Source: Trifolium pratense
Lineage: Eukaryota > Streptophyta > Magnoliopsida > Fabales > Fabaceae
Direction of reading: 5' to 3'
DNA length: 64,000 nucleotides
Assembly (NCBI RefSeq): GCF_020283565.1
Contig: NC_060065.1
Span: 42,644,409 to 42,708,408, forward strand
This document shows positions 54,805 to 64,000 of the stretch, piece after piece. Within the stretch, counting starts at the first letter, position 1, and every line of letters starts with the position of its first letter. The notes under the pieces are model-generated. The model saw only the letters and a list, made by a program, of their open reading frames with translations, had not been told where the DNA came from and did no database searches. The translations under genes were made by a program, and so were the position numbers.

Positions 54805-55219
54805 TTGTAACTATATAATTTTATTAATACATTGTAATATTGGTACTCTTATATATAATTTTTACACACTTTTATTTATATTTCTTGACCTTCCAATATT
54901 GGTTTAATTAAGATTGCAATAATAAAGATTAGGTTTGGTTTAGTTATATTAGATTTGGGTAGTATATATATGAAATTATAGGTTCAACCTCATTGTCTCA
55001 AATCTGTAACAAAAAATATGTGGTTGTGTCACAGTTAAGTTCTCTGTTTGGAGAAGGGTCTGTTTGTAAAATAAAATTAAAAAATGTGCAATAAATTTGT
55101 TATTGTCATTTGGAGAAGGACCTTTGTTGAATAAATTAAAAGTGTGCCATAAATTTGTTTTGTCTTAAGCAAATCATGTTATGAATTTATTTAAACTAGT
55201 GTATGAGGCCGTGCTAAAG
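54805..55219. other. NCR5 3' flank
   Basis: Contains the shared 3' module (ATGTGGTTGTGTCAC...TTTGGAGAAGGGTCTGTTTGT; a second, shorter TTGGAGAAGGACCTTTGTTGAATAAATTAAAAGTGTG). No gene. Confidence 0.6.
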
Positions 55220-55232
55220 TACGAAAAATAAA

Positions 55233-56415
55233 GGAGGTTTGGGTATTAAGAATCTTGATTTGTTCAATCAAGCTTTACAATGCAAATGGAAGTGGAGAGG
55301 GCTAAGTGAAGATAACACTTTGTGGTGCAAGTTACTGGTGTATAGATATGGGTCAATGGCTGGAAATTTTCTTCTAGATGTCAACAAGAATGTTAGAGCT
55401 CAATCCATTTGGTGGCGAGACATCTTAAGGATAGGAGGTGCAGAGAGCGGAGGTTGGTTCAAATCCAACGTGTGCAATAGGATCCGGCAATCTTATCCGT
55501 TTTTGGCAAGAAATATGGTTAGGTCATGAAAGTTTCATGAATTTATTCCCTCAATTGTATGCAAAATCGTTGCAACCTGATGCTCCTATAACTGCGTTCG
55601 GTTCTTGGAGTGATGATAATTGGACTTGGAGTTTTGATATGGATGCTGCAACTGAGATGTCGATTTTGTTAGCAGATATTAGGCCTAAGAAGGAATGCTT
55701 GGATCATCGAAAATGGCTCATGAACCATGCCGGTATGTTTACGGTAAAATCAGCATATTGTTTCTTGCAAAATCGTGATTCATTTTTGACTATTAATAGT
55801 AATGTGGTGGATGCGCTGCAAGATTTATGGGTGAACGATGTACCGTCTAAAGTGAACATATTTGGATGAAGATTGTTATTAGCACGACTTCCGACCCGTA
55901 TGGCTTTGGTAAGAAAAGGAATTATCAATAATCCATGTGAGTTTTGTTGTGTGTAATTTGCTTTAGAGAAGAAGAAGACATAGATCATTTATTTTTTAAT
56001 TGTTTTGTCTCAATTAAAGTTTGGAAGAAAATTTATAAGTGGATGGCTGTGGATTTCATCCCCTTTGAGGAAGGGTGGAAGCACTTCATGTCTTTTGTTG
56101 ATTTGGTGACGAGTAAGAGACTTGCTAAAACCCGTCATGTCATTTGGTTAGCAACTACTTGGAGCATATGGCGTACTCGGAATAATATTGTGTTTCGAGG
56201 AGATGTGTTTAATTTGGATGCTTTGATAGATCAAATTATCTTTATTTCTTGGTTTTGGTTTATAGGTCGTTTGAGAGTTAATACTTCTTTTGTATTTTCT
56301 GATTGGTGTAACGATCCGTTAGTTTGCATTGATAGCATCTAATGGTTTTCGTTTGAATTGTAAGGGTTGAGTGCATCTTGTACTCCTTATAATTCAATTT
56401 TTGCTTATAAAAAAA
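55233..56415 (+). pseudogene. 5'-truncated LINE ORF2
   Basis: Flanked by a perfect 13-bp duplication TACGAAAAATAAA (55220-55232 and 56416-56428). Encodes the ORF2 C-terminus in broken frames: GIKNLDLFNQALQCKWKWR, then after a frameshift near 55480 GSGNLIRFWQEIWLG, GMFTVKSAYCFLQN and VNDVPSKVNIFG with a stop at 55867-55869. The end reads CFREEEDIDHLFFNC, HVIWLATTWSIWRTRNN and DWCNDPLVCIDSI. The LINE 3' tail (GCATCTTGTACTCC) and an A-rich end follow. Confidence 0.9.
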
Positions 56416-56763
56416 TACGAAAAATAAAATAACTATAAAATTTAAAGTCAATATGCATAAGTATATATTTAGGTTTTGTTGACATATAAGTTAGCATAAA
56501 TAGACTATAAAGTTAACAGTAATATTCAATGTTTTAAAAATTCAACCATACAATTCACTAGTTGAATGGAGAACTGGTCTGGATAACTTCAAAAAATTGA
56601 AGGTTTGTAGAAACCCGGAAAAAATCGTCATAACAGGTCTGAATTTTACTTGGCTTACTTTTTTAACTAGTTATTCCGTTCATAATTTTCTAACAATATA
56701 TAATTTAAGCTTGATTAAAGAGGCTTAAATGTTGTGAAAGTGAAAATAGCAATTAAAGAATTG

Positions 56764-57525
56764 TGTTGGGATTATATATATCTGATCGTGTTGACCAGAA
56801 TGATGCGACTTCGCCGGCGTTTGCGGTGGTTGAAAGCGTTGAGACCCCTGTTGAAGCGGAGGGGGGTTGTGTACCTGCAGGCACTCCGACGCTCAAGTCA
56901 GTTTGTGTTTTAGAGGTTTTCTTAGCTATCAAAATGCGTACCTTGCAAATGAAGTGGAGATGCATATATATAGCCCCCAGCGCTGGGCTAAGGCCCTTGA
57001 TGGCATTAATGGCCATCAAGTGGCTGCCGGAAAACGGCTTGGAGGCCTTGATGAGCAGTAAATGCTCATCATTCCGGTTCACGGCCGTTACGATACGCAA
57101 GGGTATCTGACCGTTAGGACGTGCTCGGATGGTCTATGTGTTCGACACCCTCTGACGCTCGAGCTCTGAGCTCGGCCCAGAACAGGAGCCCCCCAAGTCG
57201 TTATGCTCGTAGGCGAGGGTAATGACTTGAAGCTTTACCGATTCATCTCGATTTGCCGAACATAACAGATCCGAGTTGGGCAGCTGAATTTTCGCAGTGT
57301 CCCTGTGGTCAAAGTCAAGCTTTGGAAAGGAAAAATCGTTTATTCCAAGTGGTCAATCCTAGGTTTCCGCAGCCGCCTCTCGCATTTATGGGATGTCAGG
57401 TGTAGTGACTGGTCCTTTGGGCGGCAAGTTTTACTATAAATACTTGCTTACCCTTTGGCTTCCCATGTCCTGGGTTTGAAGGCTAGCAATGGATAATAGG
57501 GATTCCAAGAAGGTTGTTGCTGATG
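56764..57525 (+). mobile_element. Ty3-type LTR fragment
   Basis: Starts TGTTGGGATTATATA. It contains the GC-rich GGGGGGTTGTGTACCTGCAGGCACTCCGACGCTCAAG block, CTCTGAGCTCGGCCCAGAACAGG and a TATA-like CTATAAATACTTGC at 57433. Such wording is typical of Ty3-type LTRs in legumes, and part of it recurs in the duplicated block at 16.5-18.1 kb. It ends abruptly where Copia coding sequence begins (57525). No open frame is a credible gene. Confidence 0.6.
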
Positions 57526-57526
57526 G

Positions 57527-58771
57527 GATGTAAAAACTGCCTTCCTTAATGGGAGTCTCCTTGAGGATGTGTATATGACACAACCTGAAGGCTTTTGCAT
57601 TCCAGGAGAAGCCAAAAAGATATGCAAATTACAGCGATCAATCTACGGATTGAAGCAAGCTTCCAGAAGTTGGAATCTTCGTTTTGATGAAACTGTAAAA
57701 CAGTACGGATTCATTCAAAATGAAGATGAGCCTTGTGTTTACAAGAAGGTTAGTGGGAGCATAGTCGCATTCCTAGTATTATATGTAGATGACATATTAC
57801 TAATAGGAAACGACATCCCTACCTTGCAACAAATTAAAACTTGGTTAGGGAATTGCTTTTCTATGAAAGATCTGGGTGAAGCAGCCTATATATTAGGAAT
57901 AAGAATCTATAGAGATAGATCACAAAAACTGCTTGGCCTGAGCCAGAGTACATACATAGATAAAGTGTTAAAACGCTTTAATATGCATGATTCCAAGAAA
58001 GGATTCATTCCTATGCAACATGGCCTATGTCTTTCAAAGACACAGTCTCCTTCATCTAAAGAAGAAAGAGACCGCATGAGTAAGATCCCTTATGCATCGG
58101 CTATAGGATCTATCATGTATGCCATGATATGTACTCGACCAGATGTTTCATATGCCTTAAGCGCAACAAGCCGTTATCAGTCTGATCCTGGTGAGGCTCA
58201 TTGGGTGGCTGTCAAGAACATCCTTAAATACTTAAGGAGGACTAAAGACTCATTCCTAATATATGGAGGCCAAGAAGAGCTAAATGTAATTGGTTACACT
58301 GATGCTAGCTTCCAAACAGATAGGGATGACTTTAGGTCGCAATCAGGCTATGTGTTTTGCATAAATGGTGGCGCTGTGAGCTGGAAGAGTTCAAAGCAAG
58401 ATACAGTTGCTGATTCTACAACCGAAGCTGAGTACATCGCTGCATCAAATGCAGCAAAGGAAGCTGTTTGGATAAAGAAGTTCATTACTGAACTTGGCAT
58501 ATTCCCTAGTATTGTGGATCCCATTGAATTATTTTGTGACAACAATGGTGCAATCGCACAAGCTAAGGAACCTAGATCTCACCAAAAGTCCAAACACATA
58601 CTCAGGCGCTATCATCTTATTCGAGAAATAATTGATAGAGGAGATGTGAAAATATGCAGAGTACCAACACTTGACAATGCTGCTGATCCACTTACAAAGC
58701 CTCTTGCTCAGCCGAAGCATGAGGGCCACACTAGGGGCATAGGTATTAGGAGTATGCCTGATTGGCTCTAG
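57527..58771 (+). pseudogene. Copia reverse transcriptase and RNase H, 5'-truncated
   Basis: About 414 codons open in one frame. It starts inside reverse transcriptase (DVKTAFLNG). Next come the PEGF..PGEAKKICKLQRSIYGLKQ block, LVLYVDDILLIGND with the YVDD catalytic pair, FSMKDLGEA..ILGI and RPDVSYALSA. RNase H follows, with IGYTDASFQTD, SKQDTVADSTTEAEYIAAS, FCDNNGAIA and KHILRRYHLIREII. Everything upstream (gag, protease, integrase, start of RT) is missing, so it is dead as an element. A polypurine tract (GTGGGAGA, 58777-58784) and an LTR follow directly. Confidence 0.93.
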
Positions 58772-58785
58772 TGCTAGTGGGAGAT

Positions 58786-60094
58786 TGTTGGTGTAAGCCC
58801 TAGAGGCCAATTACTTATAATTGAATAATAGATGTATTGAATAATTTACTTATCAAATAAAAGGCTTTTCTTTATTTATTTTATATATGATAAAATGATA
58901 AAGTCCCTAGAATAGTCAGTTCACTTATGGAACGTTAAGTATGACTTAATCGTGAGATTCCATTAAATATAAGAACACTATTCTTAAACATATCCATAGT
59001 CAAGTTTTATTGTGAAATGGGATAACGATAAAGCATAAAGACTATTATGTTGGTAGACTGATGATCATATCTCACTGATCATGGATAATGAGTTATCAAG
59101 TCTTCACATAGATATAAATGTTAAGGGTAACTTTATATCGGATTGACCCACCATGAGAATACTACATAGAGTGTTATGAAATGTCATAAGTTTTCTCATA
59201 GTGATAAAAGGTGTATTCCACCCTTCGACCTGAAACCACTATGTACCCTAGATGCAGGAGTGTAATACCTTGTTGTCATTCAAACGTTATCCGTAACTGG
59301 ATAATTATAAAGATGGTTGATGGGTATCCCACGAATCATGCTGAGGGACATGAGTGACCTAGATGGAATTTGTCCCTCCTACATAACGGGAGATATGTCT
59401 ATGGGCCCAATATTGAACTAGACAAGGATGACATACTATGCCTTGTGTTCAATATAGACATGAGGACAAAAGGGTAATTGTGCACAAGATATTTATCACG
59501 GAAAGGTTAGTCAGATCACGTGACATTCCTATGACTTGGGTAACAGTGATGTGTTGCTAGATACCGCTCACTGTTTATAATATTACGATTAATATTATTG
59601 CCAACGTCATAAGAACCTACAGGGTCACACACATAAGGACAGTTAAGAAGGGAAAAATAAGTAAGACTTATTGTGGGGGTGCAGTTAGTGAAAAATGGTT
59701 ATTGGGCTTGAGAAGCCCAATTTTGTGTAAACTAAAGACCTCATAAGAAACTCTATAAATAGAGCCTTATGAAGTTCAGAAGTTACACTTTTTGAAACCC
59801 TAACTGAGTTTAGAAAAATTCTGAATTTCTCTAAACCCTAAACCGCACAAAATTCCCTCAGCCTTCATCCAAGAACAGCTAGCACTGTGAGATCGAAGGT
59901 TTCTGTTCGTGTGGACTAAGTGGAGGTGCTGCAAGTGCGGTGCTTGTGATCGATAAAGGCGGCCACAGTTTTGTTCTTCAAAGGTAATATTCTAGACCTG
60001 ATCATGCTCATTCACAAGAATCCATTGATGGGAAATCTTAATTTTAAAATTCCGCTGCGTTTATAAAAGTGTTTTATGAAACAATTTCCCAACA
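58786..60094 (+). mobile_element. 1.3-kb Copia LTR shared by two element halves
   Basis: TGTTGGTGTAAGCCC...TTTCCCAACA, bounded on the left by a polypurine tract and on the right by a primer-binding site (TGGTATCAGAGCC, 60096-60108). It is therefore in 3'-LTR position for the truncated element on its left and in 5'-LTR position for the one on its right. A TATA-like CTATAAATAGAGCC at 59752 marks the likely promoter. Confidence 0.9.
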
Positions 60095-61623
60095 GTGGTA
60101 TCAGAGCCACTTGTGAAACCATGAATCGGTTTGCTGTTTCATTACTGTTTTATTAATATGATTTTGAATCGGTATTAATAATAAGAACAACAAGGATTAA
60201 TAAAATTTGATTGATCGGTTTAAAATATATATGTGATATATATTTCTGATACGACGCATCAGTGTATGTGATACATTGATCGTGTCATTCATTCGAATGT
60301 TTGAGTGATTGGCGTTTAATTTGGATGATTGTGAGCGTGAGCTTCGGAACCGTTTATGGTGAAGCATCATATATCCGATCGTTCATCTAGAACTAGCAGT
60401 CCTGAAACGTTTTGATGAATGGTGGTTGTATTAGGGTTTATAACAATACAAGTGTTGTGTTGTTATATAAACAGAACATATTGTTCATTGAAAGTTTTAA
60501 GTGATTGTCGTGAGCATGAATGATTGTGAGCGTGAGCTTCGGAACCGATAACTGGTGAAGCATCATATATCCAATCGTCTATGGTGAACAAAATCCTGAA
60601 ACGTTTTGATGAATGATTACTGTAACAATACAAGGTGATCAATCATAGTCTTTTATTAATTGGACTAATGTAATAATAATAAATTGTGTGTTTATTGTTA
60701 TTAAAGTTGCATGATGAATGGTTATGGCCTTAGTTCTTTTTCGTTTTATTTGGGATTTTAAATACGGCCTGCGTGTCGTGCCTCTCTTATATTTTCTTGA
60801 TGTAATTTCTTTTCTCATCTCACTCCCTCGTATGAACACGAGTTTCTTGTAGTGATGTAATATAAGATTAGCAAATAGGACAGGAAGGACATCAATGAAG
60901 ATCTATCTTGGAGAAGTATAGGTCATTCTTAGATATAGCATAGGTTCTCTCAATGGCTTGAGGGAACAATTACGCTAGGGGCCATAACCATATCATTTTA
61001 TTATATTATGTATGTTGATGCATGTTATGAATGGAGTGACGTCATTGTATGTAAGCCGTGGTAAGGTGAGATCAAATTATTTATAAAAGCCCTCAAAGGA
61101 ATTAATATTAAGTTTTATTGCTTTCCAACGAATAGCGCCCTTCAAGATCAATATCGATCAATGTAGGTTTTGCCAACGCGAAGTGCATTGTCAATATTGA
61201 TAAGTTGCGGTGAGGTAATTTATTTATCCGATCGCTATTTAATGGGTCTAACTTAACTAAAGAAAGTATAATAAGATTATATAACTTTAGAAGCAAGTAT
61301 TGGGTTATTCCATGTGATGGATTAGAATAAGTGTTATTCACCCAATAGAAAGGATATGAGAGTTGTATGAGATACAATTGGAAAGGAGTTTCCTACCTAA
61401 ATAACTAAGTTTTGTGTAATCAGCCCAACGCTGACTTAAAACGAAGTGAAATATGGATCTCATTCTCACTAGAAAATCTTCCAACGGGATTTTCCGAATC
61501 AAATGTCGAGGGTCATTTGTTTTGAGTAAAATAGTGAGAGAGCATGTTTAATTAAAGGCCTAATTAAATGTGTATTAAAATTGTTCAATACTTATATTTT
61601 CACTTTTATAATTGTAGATCACC
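60095..61623 (+). mobile_element. primer-binding site and untranslated leader of the right Copia element
   Basis: TGGTATCAGAGCC immediately follows the LTR. The 1.5-kb leader is non-coding. It includes a duplicated segment, GTGAGCGTGAGCTTCGGAACCG..GGTGAAGCATCATATATCC, at about 60330 and 60528, with AACGTTTTGATGAATG after each. Confidence 0.8.
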
Positions 61624-64000
61624 ATGTCAAACACCAATACTTCGAACAACATTTTGCGAAGCATTCTTGACAAAGAGAAATTGTCTGGGACAAATTTTCT
61701 TGATTGGCATCGTAACTTGAGGATAGTCCTCATGCACGAGAAAAAGCTGTATGCTATTGAGGAACCCCAACCTAACCCTGAGGATGAACCTGCCGCCAAT
61801 GCTCCAAAGGCACAAAGGGATGCTTATCAGAAGCGTCTTGATGATGCCATGGATGCAAAGTGCCTCATGCTGGCTACCATGACCTCTGAGCTTCAGAAGC
61901 AACATGAGGACATGAATGCGTTCGATATGATCGAACACTTGAAAACGCTCTATCAAGAGCAAGCCAGGATTGAGAGGTTTGAGGTTTCCAAAGCCCTGTT
62001 TTCAGCCAAGCTATCTGAGGGATCTCTAGTAAGTCCACATGTGCTCAAGATGATTGGGTACGTGGGGAACTTAGAAAAATTGGGATTTCCACTTGGAAAT
62101 GAGCTTGCAACTGATCTGATCTTGCAATCGTTGCCGGAGAGTTTTAATCAGTTTGTTCTGAACTTCACCATGTCGGACATGGAGAAGACTCTGCCACAAC
62201 TGCTAGGCATGTTGAGGCAAGCTGAGCAGAATATGAAAACAAAAGGGAAGTCCAACCATGTTCTTATGATTGGCAATGGAAACAAAGGGAAGGGCAACAA
62301 AGGGAAGGGAGTCAAAGGGAAGGGCAAGGAAGTTGCCAAACCCAAACCTACCCCTAAAGCCTTGAAGCCCACTGGGGGAGTTGCAAAGGAGGGTAGGTGC
62401 TTCCACTGTAACAAGACTGGACATTGGAAGAGGAACTGCCCAAAATACCTGGAAGATAAAAAGAATGGAGTAGAGAGCTCTAATTCAGCAGGTATCTTTG
62501 TTATTGAAATTAATTTATCTACTTCTTCTACATGGGTATTAGATACCGGATGTGGTTCTCACATTTGTACTAATGTGCAGGGGCTGCAAAGGAGTAGAGG
62601 ATTGGCTAAAGGTGAAGTCGACCTACGAGTGGGAAATGGAGCAAGAGTTGCCGCATTAGCTGTAGGAGTTTATAATTTGACTTTACCTTCTGGTTTAATA
62701 ATACAGTTAGAGAACTGTTTTTATGTACCTGCCATTAGCAGGAATATTATTTCTGTTTCTTGTTTGGATAAACTTGGCTTTTCATTTACAATAAAGAACA
62801 ATTGTTGCTCCATTTATTTAAATGATATTTTTTATGCCACAGCACAAATGAGTAATGGATTATATATTCTTGATCTTGAAATGCCAATATATAACATTGA
62901 TACAAAAAGGATTAAACCTAATGAGTTAAATCCTACATACCTTTGGCACTGTCGTTTAGGCCATATAAATGAGAAACGCATTTCCAAGCTCCATAAAGAT
63001 GGGCTCTTGGATTCATTTGATTATGAATCTTTTGAAACATGCAGATCTTGCTTATTGGGAAAAATGACAAAGACCCCATTCACTGGTAAAGGTGAAAGGG
63101 CAAGTGATCTTTTGGCTCTCATACATACTGATGTATGTGGACCATTGAACACACATGCTAGAGGAGGTTTTCAATACTTCATCACATTTACTGATGACTA
63201 CAGTAGATATGGATATGTGTATCTAATGAAGCATAAATCCGAATCCTTTGAAAAATTCAAAGAATTTAAAAATGAAGTACAAAACCAACTAGGAAAGAAA
63301 ATCAAAATCCTTCGATCAGATCGAGGAGGTGAGTATTTAAGCCTAGAGTTTGATGACCATCTAAAAGAGTGTGGGATCTTATCCCAACTCACTCCTCCTG
63401 GAACACCACAATGGAATGGTGTGTCTGAGAGAAGAAACCGAACCTTGTTGGACATGGTGCGGTCTATGATGAGTCACGCTGATCTTCCAAACTCCTTTTG
63501 GGGACACGCCCTATTAACAGCAGCTTATACACTTAACCGTGTTCCTTCTAAAACGGTTGAAAAGACACCATATGAGATATGGAGTGGCAAGAGACCACAT
63601 ATGTCTTACTTAAAGATTTGGGGTTGCGAAGTTTATGTAAAACGTCAAATTTCTACTAAACTTGAACCTAAATCTGACAAGTGCTTCTTTGTGGGATATC
63701 CAAAAGAAACAAAAGGATATCACTTCTACAATCCTTCTGAGGGCAAAGTGTTTGTCGCTCGAACAGGAGTATTCCTAGAAAAGGACTTTGTTTCCAAAGG
63801 AATCAGTGGGAGGAAAGTAGATCTTGAAGAAATTCACGATCCACAAAGTAGTGACACACCAATGGAGGAACAAGAGCAGGATGCACAAGATGTTGTGACA
63901 GAAAATCCTGCTCATGTAACACAAGAACCACGTAGGTCCAACAGGATACGTCAAGAACCTGAAAGATATGGATATTTCATATCGGAACAAGGCGATGTAT
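61624..64000 (+). CDS. Copia gag-pol polyprotein, open to the window edge
   Basis: From the ATG at 61624 the frame stays open for 792 codons to the end of the window, with no stop seen on direct reading. Gag occupies residues 1-~250 (FLDWHRNLRIVL, LQSLPESFNQFV), followed by a Lys/Gly-rich linker and the CCHC knuckle CFHCNKTGHWKRNC (~259-272). Protease has WVLDTGCGSH (~303). The pre-integrase zinc region has LWHCRLGHINEKRISKLH and CRSCLLGKM. The integrase core has HTDVCGPL, FTDDYSRYGYVYL, and ERRNRTLLDMVRSM, with the three catalytic acidic positions in place. After integrase come the GWGCEVYVKR-type and RRSNRIRQ linker blocks. Reverse transcriptase lies beyond the edge. The open frame suggests recent activity; whether the full element is intact cannot be seen. 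Confidence 0.93.
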   Translation, partial: MSNTNTSNNILRSILDKEKLSGTNFLDWHRNLRIVLMHEKKLYAIEEPQPNPEDEPAANAPKAQRDAYQKRLDDAMDAKCLMLATMTSELQKQHEDMNAFDMIEHLKTLYQEQARIERFEVSKALFSAKLSEGSLVSPHVLKMIGYVGNLEKLGFPLGNELATDLILQSLPESFNQFVLNFTMSDMEKTLPQLLGMLRQAEQNMKTKGKSNHVLMIGNGNKGKGNKGKGVKGKGKEVAKPKPTPKALKPTGGVAKEGRCFHCNKTGHWKRNCPKYLEDKKNGVESSNSAGIFVIEINLSTSSTWVLDTGCGSHICTNVQGLQRSRGLAKGEVDLRVGNGARVAALAVGVYNLTLPSGLIIQLENCFYVPAISRNIISVSCLDKLGFSFTIKNNCCSIYLNDIFYATAQMSNGLYILDLEMPIYNIDTKRIKPNELNPTYLWHCRLGHINEKRISKLHKDGLLDSFDYESFETCRSCLLGKMTKTPFTGKGERASDLLALIHTDVCGPLNTHARGGFQYFITFTDDYSRYGYVYLMKHKSESFEKFKEFKNEVQNQLGKKIKILRSDRGGEYLSLEFDDHLKECGILSQLTPPGTPQWNGVSERRNRTLLDMVRSMMSHADLPNSFWGHALLTAAYTLNRVPSKTVEKTPYEIWSGKRPHMSYLKIWGCEVYVKRQISTKLEPKSDKCFFVGYPKETKGYHFYNPSEGKVFVARTGVFLEKDFVSKGISGRKVDLEEIHDPQSSDTPMEEQEQDAQDVVTENPAHVTQEPRRSNRIRQEPERYGYFISEQGDV

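Noticed and set aside
56753..57110. Overlapping 115-codon frames on both strands
   Set aside because: Mirror frames in a GC-rich LTR fragment; no recognisable protein.
62148..62424. Minus-strand frames opposite the Copia gag
   Set aside because: Shadows of the Lys/Gly-rich linker of the open plus-strand polyprotein.

Overview
The window is plant nuclear DNA, very AT-rich and dense in transposons. It most likely comes from Medicago truncatula or a close relative in the inverted-repeat-lacking clade (IRLC) of legumes. The main reason is a dispersed cluster of five two-exon genes that each encode a conserved signal peptide followed by a short cysteine-rich mature peptide. This is the architecture of nodule-specific cysteine-rich (NCR) peptides, which in this clade drive terminal differentiation of rhizobia inside nodules. 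The repeats fit this origin: a CAN-tRNA-primed TRIM, legume-type SINEs, Ogre-like LTR sequence and Stowaway MITEs.

Layout. 1-297 (minus) is the 5' end of an ALOG/LSH transcription-factor gene cut by the window edge. 2.1-9.0 kb holds LINE remnants, two hAT-type non-autonomous elements with 8-bp target duplications, a SINE, and a 1.6-kb long-inverted-repeat element whose core is a dimeric array of small hairpins. 9-20 kb is mostly gene-free, with an RNase H remnant, MITEs and a 1-kb tandem duplication. 20.46-21.77 kb (plus) is an intact single-exon EP1-like secreted lectin glycoprotein. 22.6-54.8 kb is the NCR region, with genes at 22.9, 31.0, 36.3, 42.9 and 54.4 kb, all on the plus strand. Each NCR gene carries a recognisable copy of the same promoter block and partly the same 3' flank. 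Between them lie a LINE ORF1 split by a rearranged Copia element, a young non-autonomous LTR element, Copia remnants, and a nest of elements (tandem array, SINE, CACTA, Helitron, solo LTR and TRIM). At 50.2-54.06 kb is a Mutator-like element with ~163-bp terminal inverted repeats encoding a FAR1-type transposase. 55.2-64 kb is a truncated LINE, a Ty3-like LTR fragment, the 3' half of a Copia element, a 1.3-kb LTR, and a second Copia element with an open gag-protease-integrase frame that runs off the window.

Functionally, the host genes visible are one developmental regulator (LSH, partial), one apoplastic lectin-like glycoprotein and five NCR peptides. Shared flanks show that the NCRs arose by block duplication. 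Unoccupied paralogous sites make several later transposon insertions directly datable relative to those duplications. One Stowaway MITE landed exactly in the stop codon of the fourth NCR gene and extended its reading frame. All product names come from reading the sequence; no database search was possible.
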